A stretch of DNA of 64,000 nucleotides from Poriferisodalis sp965208895 (GCF_965208895.1 NZ_OZ242363.1:1488001-1552000), one strand, 5' to 3'; shown: positions 51,601 through 60,184, numbered from the stretch's first letter. The notes: generated by a model not told the origin, from the sequence alone. Numbers and translations: made by a program.

Positions 51601-52271
51601 GGGCGCGTGGCACTCACCCGTCCGGGGCCGACCTCGACGGTCGAGTAGCCGTCGGCCACATTGGTGACGATCTTCAGCGCCGACCAGAAGCCCGAGTAAC
51701 GGGACAGCTCGTAGCCCCAGCGGCCGTAGTCGATGACTTCCTGGACCGAGCCGGGATACAGGATCGGCGTCTGGAAGTGAATGAGCACCGGCTCGGACTC
51801 CGACGCCAGCGTGGACGACTTGGAAGCCGGGTCGTCGCCCGCTACGAGCAGCACGCCGCCCTTGGGATCGACGCCGCAGACGTTCGCATGCTTGATGGCG
51901 TCACCAGAGCGGTCCACGCCGGGGGCTTTGCCGTACCACATGCCCAGCACGCCGTCGTAGATGCCTTGGAAGTTGCGGTTGGCGAGCTGGCTGCCCCACA
52001 CGGTGGTTGCGCCGAGGTCCTCGTTGAGCCCGGGCACAAAGCTGATGTTGTTCTGCTTCAGCTCCTCGGCATTGCCGGTCATCAGCGCATCGATGCCGCC
52101 CAGCGGCGAGCCGCGGTATCCCGACACCATCGCCGCGTTGTTGAGCCCGTCTCGGCGGTCGGCGCGCAACTGGTCGAGCAGCACCCGCAGCAGGGCCTGC
52201 ACACCTGACATTGCGACATCGCCTTCGGCGCGGTCGAAGCGATCCTCGAGCTTGAAGTCTGCGAGTGCCAT
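48696..52271 (-). CDS. Indolepyruvate ferredoxin oxidoreductase (fused alpha-gamma type)
   Basis: About 1,190 residues: a 2-oxoacid:ferredoxin oxidoreductase that oxidatively decarboxylates aryl pyruvates to acyl-CoA using thiamine diphosphate and Fe-S clusters. Visible parts: N-terminal ThDP/CoA domain (GYRGSPLGGID), TPGFCSGCPHNRST, ThDP-binding GIGCHGMAAM, a cysteine cluster CEGCGDCGEKSSC, and the gamma domain (MMGIGGTGVVTVNQ, EANKIGTGEAD). ATG at 52271 has GGGGGA upstream; ATG at 52295 is possible. Residues ~770-795 (GARAARERSEQERETIGG) are encoded by a copy of an interspersed repeat, an insertion into an otherwise conserved segment. A hmgA gene at the right edge suggests aromatic amino-acid catabolism in this organism. 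Confidence 0.9.
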   Translation of the reverse strand: MALADFKLEDRFDRAEGDVAMSGVQALLRVLLDQLRADRRDGLNNAAMVSGYRGSPLGGIDALMTGNAEELKQNNISFVPGLNEDLGATTVWGSQLANRNFQGIYDGVLGMWYGKAPGVDRSGDAIKHANVCGVDPKGGVLLVAGDDPASKSSTLASESEPVLIHFQTPILYPGSVQEVIDYGRWGYELSRYSGFWSALKIVTNVADGYSTVEVGPGRVSATRPAFEWEGKPWAHTQQDALFGPNAVRMELEIHEGRMVAVEKFVAQNKLNRQTVTSPDAKVGLVAAGKTYYDLREALDRMGLSPAELSRRGIRIFKPTVVWPLEPTSLREFARGLDVIVVVEEKRSVIETLAREILYGTPDAPRILGKRDASDGFWFPGHGEMDADLIARKIRPFLVDRFGGDGIGPAVPERITIPLAVTTKDGAKAAGRTPGFCSGCPHNRSTWVPEGSEAGGGIGCHGMAAMTPTRNVRGTTQMGGEGVQWVGAAPFVTMDHRFQNIGDGTFHHSGSLAVRQAVAAGTNVTYKILYNAAVAMTGGQDVDGGMEVPELTRSLHAEGVAKVMVVADDPSKYPSDAQFAPDTDVWHRDRLDEAQRVLRDIEGCTVLIYDQACAAELRRDRKRGKVAEPATRVFINEAVCEGCGDCGEKSSCLSVQPVETEFGRKTQIHQSSCNKDFTCLDGDCPAFIEVVPGGKVPTKATAAVDEIGDDLPEPDRLDEGNILMMGIGGTGVVTVNQMLATAALLDGKQANGLDQTGLAQKGGPVVSNLKVRRREAEPNGEAGARAARERSEQERETIGGDNADPDAGEANKIGTGEADAYIVFDLLSGTNPVNLEKAQAGRTVALVSSSKVPTSAMVRDTSAEFPEWTEFQRSIDDATTPERNIYFDAGTLSDNLFRSHMPANVLVLGAAYQSGVVPISASAIERAIELNGVAVEMNTQAFRIGRKIVLDPDFMATLHVDRVGRVRRDSGPSKREQKLIDAVSDPSEELARLLRIRVPDLVGYQSVDYAAAYAEFVAKVREAEAAAGDDTALSETVARYLHKLMAYKDEYEVARLHRNKAFQQAVRDQFGDKTEVTYKLHPPIMRRMGVEKKIGLGRSGDVAFALLARMKGLRGGALDIFGKTAHRKMERELIDEYRGMISRALDTLTSGDSAAYARAVEIAELPDMIRGYEDIKEANVEQFRTRAAELNA
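49881..49950 (-). repeat. Interspersed repeat, copy C, in frame inside the indolepyruvate oxidoreductase gene
   Basis: A 70-bp copy aligned with copy E at 60185-60254 with only about six differences. On the coding strand it reads in frame as EAEPNGEAGARAARERSEQERETI, between the conserved LKVRR and ANKIGTGEAD segments. The host gene stays open. Confidence 0.85.
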
Positions 52272-52344
52272 CGAATCCCCCTGATCCGCCGTCATGGCTT
52301 CCTGCGGAGGCTACCCGTCAGCCCAAAAGCCTGCCCGGGAGGTG

Positions 52345-52404
52345 AGGGCGCCGGAGGCCGGGGCCCGAGCAGCCCGTGAGCGACAGCGAACAAGAGCGGG
52401 AAGC
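52345..52404 (+). repeat. Interspersed repeat, copy D
   Basis: Contains GGCCGGGGCCCGAGCAGCCC, GTGAGCG and GAACAAGAGCGGGAAGC of the family consensus. It fills most of the gap between the oxidoreductase start (52271) and the MFS gene stop (52434). Confidence 0.7.
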
Positions 52405-52433
52405 ATGAGGCGTTGCGACGGCTCGCTGATTGA

Positions 52434-53735
52434 TCAGCGCTTTGGCAGCAAGACCGGGCGCGGGAGCGTGAAGGCCAAGCCGAGCGCGCAGGCATTCGAG
52501 GCGGCAGCCATGGAGAACGTCCAGCCGTAGCCGCCGGTCGTCCCGAGCAGCAGCTGAGCGACGTAGGGACCCACCGCAGCGAACGATCCGGCTGTCGCGA
52601 AGAAGCGTCCCACGATCGCGCCGGCGTTGGTGCGGCCGAAGTAGTCGGCGACCAGTGCCGGGAACACCGCCACGCTGCCGCCGTAGGACAGGCCGAACGC
52701 GATTGACGAGGCATAGAGCAGCACCAGCCCGTCGGACACCGCGATGCCGACGAAGGAGAACGTTTCCACCGCCAATGCCAGCATCACGGCGCGGCGACGG
52801 TCGATGCGGTCCGACAGCGGGCCGGTAACGATGCGCCCGACGAGCCCGCCGATGCCGATGGAGCTGATGACGCCTGCCGACCACAGCGGCCCCAAGCCGA
52901 GGCTTCGGGCGTACTGAACGCCATGTGCGAAGGGCACGAACACCACGACGAACGTCAGGGCGAACATGCCGAAGATGCGCCAGAAAACCGAATTGCGCCA
53001 CGCTTGGGCAGCGGTCCACGCAGTTGCGGGATTCTCGCCGTCCGGTTCGCTCGTGCGTTCGGCGTCCACGACGAACGCCGTCGGCTGGGATGCGACCCGC
53101 GACCGCCTGAGCGGACGCTCGGCAGGATCGGGCGTGCGCCCGTCGGGTCGCTGGCCGATCGACTCGGGGTCGCGCACGAACACCATCGCGGTTGCCGCCA
53201 TGAGCACGCCGCCCGTCACCGCCATCACCGCGATGGCGGTCCGCCATCCGTATTGGGAGACGAGCCAGGCGGCGATCGGCGGCGCAACGATCCCTCCTGC
53301 GCTCCCGCCAGAGCCGACGATGCCGGTCGCCAGCCCACGCCGGTCGGTGAACCAGCGCACCACGGTGGCGTTCGCAGGCACCCACGACGACGACATCCCG
53401 AGGGGGGCGATCACCGCAAGGCCGATGAACACCACGGCCAGGCTCCCTGCGGCTGAGAGCACCAGGTAGCCCGCTGCGAGCAGCACTGCGCCCAGGGCAA
53501 TCACCCTGCGCGGGCCGAACCGGTCGGTGAGCTGCCCCGTGAAGGCGCTGGCGGCGCTGTAGGCGAGGATGTAGGAGGCATACGCCAGCTGCAGCCACGT
53601 TGCCGACCAGCCCTTGTCTGCGCTGATGGCCCCCTCGAAGGTGCCGTAACTGAACTGGATGCCGTAGACGATGAACAGCACCCAGAAGCCGGCCCACGCC
53701 ACGCGCCAGCCGTGGAACGGCTGGCCGATCAGCAT
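52434..53735 (-). CDS. MFS transporter (monocarboxylate/oxalate-formate type)
   Basis: A 433-residue major facilitator with 12 predicted helices. Features: FHGWRVAWAGFWVLFIVYG, the loop 2-3 motif LTDRFGPRRVIA and SDRIDRRRAV in the second half. The organisation (YGIQFSYGTFEGAI, a central hydrophilic loop of ~60 residues) fits the oxalate:formate antiporter-like branch. ATG at 53735 is favoured over the frame's upstream ATG at 53801, which adds an arginine-rich stretch. The substrate is unknown. Confidence 0.88.
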   Translation of the reverse strand: MLIGQPFHGWRVAWAGFWVLFIVYGIQFSYGTFEGAISADKGWSATWLQLAYASYILAYSAASAFTGQLTDRFGPRRVIALGAVLLAAGYLVLSAAGSLAVVFIGLAVIAPLGMSSSWVPANATVVRWFTDRRGLATGIVGSGGSAGGIVAPPIAAWLVSQYGWRTAIAVMAVTGGVLMAATAMVFVRDPESIGQRPDGRTPDPAERPLRRSRVASQPTAFVVDAERTSEPDGENPATAWTAAQAWRNSVFWRIFGMFALTFVVVFVPFAHGVQYARSLGLGPLWSAGVISSIGIGGLVGRIVTGPLSDRIDRRRAVMLALAVETFSFVGIAVSDGLVLLYASSIAFGLSYGGSVAVFPALVADYFGRTNAGAIVGRFFATAGSFAAVGPYVAQLLLGTTGGYGWTFSMAAASNACALGLAFTLPRPVLLPKR

Positions 53736-53893
53736 GCGTCGACTGGGGCGTGGACAGCCATCGGAGCTGCGCCAGCCGCGCACTGGCGCGACGCCAAGCA
53801 TGCCGCTGCGTCAGACGGTGGAGCGGCAGGCGAAGTCACGGGGAAGGCTCTGGGGTGATACGAGCGCCGCAGCGGTCGGCTGCGGTCACATCG

Positions 53894-55039
53894 CTACATG
53901 TCGCCGGGCGTGATGTAGAACCAGATGGGGTGCTTCTCGCCGGCATCGGCCATGGACTTGCGGGCAGCCAGGATGGTGCGGCCGGCCTCCGTCGAGGTGA
54001 AGAACCACCGAGCGCCGGCCCACGCGGCGGGTGCGTGCTCGGCGAGTGCCAGTGCAGCCGTCTCGTAGTAGCCGCGGATGTCCTGGGCCACACGCGCGGG
54101 AATGCCCGGAATGCCGGCTTCCTTCCATGGGGTGCCCTCGGCAACATTGATGAACGACTGCACCGCTGCGGGAATGTCGTCCGCGCTGACGGTGCGGCCT
54201 GCGCCAGTCCGGTTGCCGAGCTTGGCCACTGCCCGGTCGTAGGCGGGCCGCAGCCCGTTGGCCTCGTCCACAGCGGGATGCAGGCTGGGATCGTGGCGGG
54301 GCGGCAGCTCGCACGACATGGTCTCGCTGCCGTCGTCGGTGATGGACTCGGCAAACTTCTCCACGACCGGTTCGGGCGAGCGCAGCAGCCCGAAGGCGTG
54401 GGCCAGGACCCGGTGCTGGAAATCCGCGTCGTTGGGCTTGCCGAGCGGGCGGCCCAGCGGGAATTCGCACCAGAGCCCACGGGGCGGGGCCGTGCCTTGG
54501 ATGTGGGCGCCGATGGAGCCCAGCGCCACCGTGGCGATTCCGGCTTCCTCGAAGACGTGGGCGAGCGTACTCACGGTACGCGTGCACAACGGTCAGACAG
54601 GGGTGAACAGAGCGACGTCCACCTCCTGGTCGCGGAGGAACCTTGCGCCCGCAGGCCCGGAGTCCATCCGGACTGCCGAGAGGTCGAACTGGTTGCCCGC
54701 ATAGGACAGGTGGATGTCGGAAACCTTGCCGATCGTGCCGTCGGCTGCGAGCTCATCGAGACGGTCGATCGGGAACACCGTGTTGAGGTCGAGGGCGATG
54801 CCGGTGGCGTCGAAGTTGGGGCTCCAGTGGCCGCACATGTAGTCGCGCCGGCTGCCATCGAGCATGCGGTAGCCGGTGTCCATCGGTGCGAAGTCGTCCT
54901 GGTCGGGATGGTGCAGCGAGGCGGAGGTCACGATCGCGACCGTGGCCTCGGCCAACGGTGGGGGCGTCGCGAACGCGGTCGTCTCGAAGTCGGGCATCTC
55001 GAGCCCGCCGGTCAGTGCCTTGACATCGGAATCAGCCAT
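53894..55039 (-). CDS. GrdB/PrdB-like selenoprotein (in-frame TGA at 54593-54595 read as selenocysteine)
   Basis: Two ORFs in one frame (55039-54593, then to 53894) are separated by one TGA. Reading through gives 381 residues with DVALFTPV-U149-P-L-C152-TRTVSTL. This is the U-x-x-C site of the selenoprotein B family of glycine/betaine/sarcosine/D-proline reductases. Family features flank it on both sides: IVTSASLHHPDQ, LDLNTVFPIDRLDELA and IHLSYAGNQ before; LAHVFEEAGIATVALGS, CEFPLGRPLGKP and HRVLAHAFGLL after. A perfect stem-loop starts 14 nt after the TGA (separate entry). No GrdA, GrdE or PrdA gene is adjacent, so this is probably a stand-alone relative rather than part of an amino-acid reductase complex. 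The start is ATG 55039. A true nonsense mutation is unlikely given motif, hairpin and intact downstream half. Confidence 0.9.
54565..54581 (-). promoter_or_regulatory. Bacterial SECIS element of the GrdB-like selenoprotein
   Basis: On the coding strand GCGTAC (54581-54576) pairs perfectly with GTACGC (54570-54565), leaving CGTGA as apical loop (54575-54571). The loop starts 20 nt after the first base of the UGA. The GUG core in the loop matches the element at 7369-7387. Confidence 0.75.
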
Positions 55040-55087
55040 GGCGGCAACGCTAGGACGTGAGGCAGTCCCTCGCTCGGAAGCGGGGGC

Positions 55088-55864
55088 TCAGGCGGGTTGT
55101 TCCAGATTGAGGGAGCGTTGGCGGAGGCGGCGCATTCCTCGCAGCCAGCGGTCTGGGTCGGAGGCTTTGCGTTCTACGTAGGTCTGGGCCTCTGGGTGGG
55201 ACAGGATGAGGAATCGCTCTTCGGCCATGGCCTCGGTGATGACTGCGGCAACGAATTCGGGTTCGACGATGCCGTCGGTACCGCCGTCGGCGAGTCGCTG
55301 CGGGGCCATGGCCGTGTTGACGCCTTGGGGGCACAGCACCGACACGCGGATGCCGTCGTCGCCGTGGAGGATTGCTTCCATCTCGGCCAGCTTGATGCAG
55401 GCAGCCTTGGTGACCGAGTAGGGCGCCGAGCCCATCGCAGCCAGCAGGCCGGCTGCGCTGGCGGTGTGGACCAGGTAGCCCTCGCCCCGGGCCAGCATCG
55501 AGGGCAGCACTGCACGAGCTGCGTACACGTGGCTCATGACGTGCAGCTCCCACTGGGACTGCCATGCGTCGTTTGACGCAACCACCCCGCCTTCGGCACC
55601 AGCGCCTGCATTGGAGAAGAACACGTCGATCGGGCCGTGTGCTTCGAGCGTTTGCTCTACGAGGCTTGTGACTGCCGCCTCGTCGGTGACGTCCAACCCG
55701 ACGCCTTCGCAGCCGAGTTCGGCTGCCACGGCTCCCGCAGCATCAGCGTTGTAGTCGGCGACCACCACATGGCGGGCGCCCTGCGCCAGCCAATGGCGAG
55801 CGGTAGCAGAACCGATGCCGCCCCCGCCTCCCGTGATGATCGCTACCCGATCGCGCAACTCCAT
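55088..55864 (-). CDS. Short-chain dehydrogenase/reductase (SDR)
   Basis: A 258-residue classical SDR. Cofactor motif TGGGGGIG, NAGAGAEGG, and catalytic YSVTKAACIKLAE with the preceding serine (TASAAG) are all present. The first acidic residue after the Rossmann turn (VVADYNAD) suggests NAD preference. ATG at 55864 has the strong ribosome-binding site GGAGGG 9 nt upstream; an earlier frame start at 55897 is not needed. It follows the GrdB-like gene's start by 48 bp on the same strand and precedes it in transcription, so an operon is likely. Confidence 0.9.
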   Translation of the reverse strand: MELRDRVAIITGGGGGIGSATARHWLAQGARHVVVADYNADAAGAVAAELGCEGVGLDVTDEAAVTSLVEQTLEAHGPIDVFFSNAGAGAEGGVVASNDAWQSQWELHVMSHVYAARAVLPSMLARGEGYLVHTASAAGLLAAMGSAPYSVTKAACIKLAEMEAILHGDDGIRVSVLCPQGVNTAMAPQRLADGGTDGIVEPEFVAAVITEAMAEERFLILSHPEAQTYVERKASDPDRWLRGMRRLRQRSLNLEQPA

Positions 55865-55910
55865 GACACTCTTCCCTCCTGCCGCCGTGAACTGCACCGC
55901 GTTCTCAGTG

Positions 55911-56010
55911 CAGAAAAGCCGACGACAGCGGCATATTTGCGCAGATTTGCAAGACGGCGCATTACTTGCGCAGAAAAACCGACGACAGCGGCGCGATTGC
56001 GCAGATTTGC
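55911..56010. repeat. 60-bp tandem repeat (two copies, second partial)
   Basis: Copies at 55911-55970 and 55971-56010 share CAGAAAARCCGACGACAGCGGC and TTGCGCAGATTTGC. The second copy ends on the base before the dioxygenase stop codon (56012-56014 in complement). The pattern TGCGCAGAAA - GC stem - TTGCGCA resembles the palindrome at 10950-10997, so they may be one REP-like family. Confidence 0.7.
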
Positions 56011-56011
56011 G

Positions 56012-56914
56012 CTAGGCCGCCGGCTCGGCGGTGCCGATGCCGCCGACTTCTTCGCCGTCGTCGATTGCCTTGATCCGAGCCGCGTACGCGGTCTCGGCGA
56101 GGCGCTCGGCACCCAGGTGCCGGCCGGGGCTGGCACCGTCGACATGGCCCATGATCCCCCGGTACAGGCTGAACCCGCACAGGGCTGCCAGCTCTTCGGG
56201 CATGTCGCGGACGTCATCGGGCGCGAGGCTGTAGTACTGATTCTGCTGCTGGCGCATCCAGCCCCGGCAGTACTGCACGCTGATTCCCAGGCGCCAGTCG
56301 TCTTCGGAGGTGTTGGCGCCGCCACAGTGCCAAGTGCCGCCGTTCACCACCAGCACTGAGCCAGCCCCCATCTCGGCGGCGATGTACTCGGGCTTCTCGC
56401 CCGGCTGGGGCTCGTGGTCGAAGCGATGCGAGCCGGGCACCAGGCGGGTGGCGCCGTTGGAGTCGGTGAAGTCAGTGAACGCCCAGATGGTCGTGACCAT
56501 GAAAGGCGGGCGGGGCCGCGGCACGTCGATCTGATCCACGAGGCCGTCGTCGGAGTGCAGGCCCTGGTGCACCTCGCCGGGGCCGATGTGCATGCACGTG
56601 GTGCCCGACAGGATCGCCCCCGGCTCCATCAGCTTCTGCGGGAACGGCAGCACATTGCGGTGGATCGGCAGCTTCCAGAACGAGCGGTCCTTGTGCAGCA
56701 GGTTGTACATGCGCTTGGTGGCGAACCCCTCGATGCGGTTTCCCTTCGGTTCGACGTTCAGCTCGTCTTCGACCCGCGCGACGGTCTCGCGGATCTCGCT
56801 GACCAATTCAGGTTCGATGGCGTTCTCGACGATGCAGTAGCCGTTCTCTTCCACTTCGTCGAGATAGCGCTGAAGCTCGGTTTCGTTCGCTGTGAGATCG
56901 GTGATGCCGCTCAT
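56012..56914 (-). CDS. Phytanoyl-CoA dioxygenase family protein
   Basis: A 300-residue Fe(II)/2-oxoglutarate oxygenase. The metal ligands fit HSDDG (His-x-Asp, in EVHQGLHSDDG) and a distal histidine in GGTWHCGGAN, followed by the arginine in DWRLGISVQYCRGW that would hold 2-oxoglutarate. The N-terminus is acidic and helical. Substrate unknown; members hydroxylate acyl-CoAs, lipids or small natural products. The start ATG at 56914 lies close to the next upstream gene's stop (56942), consistent with co-transcription with the glycosyltransferase. Confidence 0.88.
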   Translation of the reverse strand: MSGITDLTANETELQRYLDEVEENGYCIVENAIEPELVSEIRETVARVEDELNVEPKGNRIEGFATKRMYNLLHKDRSFWKLPIHRNVLPFPQKLMEPGAILSGTTCMHIGPGEVHQGLHSDDGLVDQIDVPRPRPPFMVTTIWAFTDFTDSNGATRLVPGSHRFDHEPQPGEKPEYIAAEMGAGSVLVVNGGTWHCGGANTSEDDWRLGISVQYCRGWMRQQQNQYYSLAPDDVRDMPEELAALCGFSLYRGIMGHVDGASPGRHLGAERLAETAYAARIKAIDDGEEVGGIGTAEPAA

Positions 56915-56941
56915 GACACCAGTCTCGCAGGATGAGAGCGC

Positions 56942-59900
56942 TCAGGCCTCTTCGACACCGGCGAAGCGCAGGTCGCAGCCGTCGCGCACCTCGCTGGCGC
57001 GTCCCAGGAAGTGGCTGTCCTCGACGTTCCAGGTGTGCTCGTCGCCGTGGCGCACCCGCAGGTAGCCGGCGCCGTGGGTCCAGTAGATGCGACCGCCGGC
57101 CAGCGTGACGTCGTGGGCCAGGGCGATGTCGACCCGGCGCGGCACGCGTCGCCAGCCGCCGGCGGCTTCGAGATCGTGCCTTGAGATCATGAGCACGCCG
57201 CCAGAGACCCCAACGAACGGGATGTAGCGCTCGGAGAACTTCTGGCGGTTCTGGTCGCGCACGGTCGTGTCGAGCCGTTCGAGGTACACGTACTCGGCGG
57301 ACTTGCCGATCAGCTCGGCGCCGGAGTACTCGTGGGCGAGCACCAGGTCACCGATGTGCTCGGCGCCGTAGTAGTCGTCGTCGTCCATCTTGGTGACCAA
57401 CGACCCGCCGGCCGCCTCCGCAGCAGCTCGCAGCACCCCGCCGAGAGTCTGCGCGCCGTCGACGCGGACGATCTGCAGGGAGTGGCCGAGGTCGCCGGCC
57501 AGGGCTTGGATCTCGGCATCACTGTCGAAGCCGTCGCCGTGCAGGGCGAGCACGAGCTCGATGCAGGGGTAGGTCTGGCGGGCGACAGTCGTGATGACAT
57601 CGGCCACCCGGTCCGGCCGCCGTGTCGGGGCCAAAATCGACACTTCGGGCGGCTGAGCGCTGACACCGGTCGACGCAAGGATCTGGTGGGCCCGGCTGCG
57701 CAGCGAGTGGTCACGCAGCGCGCAGCGGCGCATCTCGATGCTGAGCTGCTCGCGGCGGTGGGCGTCGGCATCGACGACCTCGCCCGACGCCATCAGGTCG
57801 TGCAGCTCCGGCCCGAGCGTCGCTGCGAGCGCCGGGTCCGGCGCGTCGATGTGCACCAGCACGCCGGCTGCGGCCAGCGCCGCCAGCGCACCTGCCCGTT
57901 CGGTGTGATGGCGATGATCGGCAGCCCGGTCGACCACGTGATGTCGGGAACGCAGCTCGCTGAGCAGCTCGCCGCCGATCTGCAGGCTGAACACCGATCC
58001 GCGTTCGGGCGACAGCACCGAGCGCAGCGCTGCGCTCTCGGGCTCGCACTCAGCGGACCAGCCGACCGGGTTGACCGCCTCAGGGTTGAAGGCCTGCACG
58101 CTGGCCCCCTCCGGCAGCTCGGCAAGCACCGCGACCACCGGCGGACGTTCGAGCGTGCTGGTGCGCAGAGCCGCCTGCGCCACGCGGGCGGAGTCAGCCA
58201 GCAGCACGTCGACGTGGTGGTCGCCGCCGTCGCCGACGTGAGGCGCGACTCGGGTGGAGGCGGCGAGCACTGACGATGCGGTACGACCGGCTGCGGAGAA
58301 GTTGGCGCCGAGCGGGTAGCGCGCCAGGCGTTGGACGTAGCGCTGACTGCGGGCCTGCAGTCCCAGCCAGATCCTGATCGTCTTGCGCGCGCGACGGGGC
58401 CATTGCCTGCGCACGCGGCGCAGCGTGAACCGCAGCCGGCGAACTCGCCAGCGGATGCCGCGTCCAATCCAGCGAAGGTTCGCCAGCCGCCAGCCGATGG
58501 CGCGAAGCACGGTGCCGACGAAGGGGGCGAAATCCTTCGGGTGGCGAATTCGACGCAGTCCGGCGCCCAGCGTCGCCAGGTGACGGCGCGTACGGGCCCA
58601 CAGCCGCAGGAATCGCCTGGCGGGACCGTGCAGCTTGCCGGCGAGCCAGCTCTGGGGCTTGGCCTCCTGGGTGACGAGGAGGCTGTCGACGTCCAGTTCG
58701 ATGACTGTGCCCAATTCGGCCACTGTGCGGCCTGAGCGGCGGGCACGGTGGATGGCCCAGCCGCGGGCGATGCCGACCCGGTGACCTGAGGCCAGGTCCG
58801 ACTCGCCGGCGGCCGCGGTGCCGAGCTGGTTGTGGAGACGGCCGAGCATCCGGGGGCGGACCTGGGCGCCAGCAGGCACCCGCACGTGAAAGGCCGTTGC
58901 GGGGTGTGCGCGGGCTGCACCGCCGGCATCGCCCACGCTGACACGCGGGTCGGGGTCGAGCAGGCGGCGGAGCCGTTCGAACGCCTCGCCGGGCCGTTCG
59001 TCGACCCACACGACCAGGTCGTGAATGTCGCTTGCCAGCACCTGTTCGACGGTGTCCAGCACGTCGGTTTCGTCGTTGTGCCCGGGCTCGACCGTCACCA
59101 CGAACTGCGGGATTGTGTAGGAGCGGCCCGGGGGTGAGGTGCGCAGCCGACGGTCTGGGATGAGGTGCGAGAGCTTGTCGCGCTGCTGGGTGAGACTGAT
59201 CGTTTCATCCTCGCTGAGCACCGCTCCAGCGCCTTGGTGCCAGCACAGCGCAGCGCGTTCGGGCACCAGCACCGCCCCCAACGCGTAAGCACGCCAGCCG
59301 AACTCGATGTCCTCCGAGCCCCATTGCGTGAACGACTCGTCGAAGCTCCCTGCGGACTCAAAGAGCTTCTTCGACACCGCGAAGTTGCCGCCGGTAACCA
59401 CCCGGAACACGTCGTCGGCATCCGAGGCGAGGTCGTCGGTCACCTCCATCCGGCGCTCGATCCACTCGGGGTGCTGAATCGGCCGACCGGAGAAGAGATC
59501 GGCGAGCGTGCCGGGCCGGTCGCGCACGTCGGGCGCCCCGATGCCGTCCACTTCGACGTGGCGGCGGAATCCCAGCGTGAGCAAGTCGCTGGCGGCGTGG
59601 TGCCAGCGGGCGTGGGCGGCGAGCCAGTCGGCCTCGGGGACCATGTCGCAGTCGAGGAAGACCAGCACATCGCCCTGCGCGGCACGGGCGCCGTTGTTGC
59701 GAGCCCGTGCCAGGCCGAAGCCGAGATCTTCCTGGTGGACCACTCGCAGGCTCAACCGGCTCGGACTCGCTGCGTCGGGGGCTCGAAGCTCAAGCGCAGC
59801 CAAGTCGAGGGGCGGATCGGACCCGTCGTCCACCACGATGACCTCGAAGAGGTCCAGGGGGTAGGTCTGGCGCTCGAGTCCGGCCAGCGTCAGCGCGAGC

Positions 59901-60073
59901 GCCTTCGGCGCCGCGTAGTAAGGGACGACCACCGTCACCGGCAGCAGCGGCTCGAACACGTCCAGCGGGGCCACCCCCAGCGAGCGCCAGTCGTTGCCCC
60001 GCACGTCGGCGGGCGGCGGCGCGGGACGGTGTGGAGGCAGTGTGAACAAGGGCGGTCCGTTGCGGTCAGACAT
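56942..60073 (-). CDS. Two-domain glycosyltransferase (GT2/GT-A fold)
   Basis: About 1,043 residues. Domain 1 (about 38-330) begins VTVVVPYYAAPKALALTLAG with VIVVDDGSDPP (donor-binding Asp), VFLDCDMVPE (DxD-like) and TQWGSEDIEFGWRA, the base-bearing region of chondroitin-synthase-like GT2 enzymes. A middle stretch (~500-570) is very arginine-rich. Domain 2 (about 810-1040) begins VSILAPTRRPDRVADV and has KMDDDDYYG (DDD). Two active sites suggest addition of alternating sugars. ATG at 60073 (MSDRNGPP) is preferred; the frame runs into a repeat upstream (copy E). It faces the exporter genes at 60281-61878 divergently, supporting a role in surface polysaccharide. Confidence 0.88.
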   Translation of the reverse strand: MSDRNGPPLFTLPPHRPAPPPADVRGNDWRSLGVAPLDVFEPLLPVTVVVPYYAAPKALALTLAGLERQTYPLDLFEVIVVDDGSDPPLDLAALELRAPDAASPSRLSLRVVHQEDLGFGLARARNNGARAAQGDVLVFLDCDMVPEADWLAAHARWHHAASDLLTLGFRRHVEVDGIGAPDVRDRPGTLADLFSGRPIQHPEWIERRMEVTDDLASDADDVFRVVTGGNFAVSKKLFESAGSFDESFTQWGSEDIEFGWRAYALGAVLVPERAALCWHQGAGAVLSEDETISLTQQRDKLSHLIPDRRLRTSPPGRSYTIPQFVVTVEPGHNDETDVLDTVEQVLASDIHDLVVWVDERPGEAFERLRRLLDPDPRVSVGDAGGAARAHPATAFHVRVPAGAQVRPRMLGRLHNQLGTAAAGESDLASGHRVGIARGWAIHRARRSGRTVAELGTVIELDVDSLLVTQEAKPQSWLAGKLHGPARRFLRLWARTRRHLATLGAGLRRIRHPKDFAPFVGTVLRAIGWRLANLRWIGRGIRWRVRRLRFTLRRVRRQWPRRARKTIRIWLGLQARSQRYVQRLARYPLGANFSAAGRTASSVLAASTRVAPHVGDGGDHHVDVLLADSARVAQAALRTSTLERPPVVAVLAELPEGASVQAFNPEAVNPVGWSAECEPESAALRSVLSPERGSVFSLQIGGELLSELRSRHHVVDRAADHRHHTERAGALAALAAAGVLVHIDAPDPALAATLGPELHDLMASGEVVDADAHRREQLSIEMRRCALRDHSLRSRAHQILASTGVSAQPPEVSILAPTRRPDRVADVITTVARQTYPCIELVLALHGDGFDSDAEIQALAGDLGHSLQIVRVDGAQTLGGVLRAAAEAAGGSLVTKMDDDDYYGAEHIGDLVLAHEYSGAELIGKSAEYVYLERLDTTVRDQNRQKFSERYIPFVGVSGGVLMISRHDLEAAGGWRRVPRRVDIALAHDVTLAGGRIYWTHGAGYLRVRHGDEHTWNVEDSHFLGRASEVRDGCDLRFAGVEEA

Positions 60074-60184
60074 CCGTCGCCGGACATCACTCAGCGGCGT
60101 GAGTATGCCCCCGCTGACTGCCCCGCCCTGCAACGGGGGCCGTCCGCGGACGCGCGGATTGGTGAACCTTCTCGTCGTTACGAG

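Noticed and set aside
55911..56010. CRISPR or attachment-site reading of the 60-bp repeats
   Set aside because: Only two adjacent copies, with no spacers and no integrase nearby.
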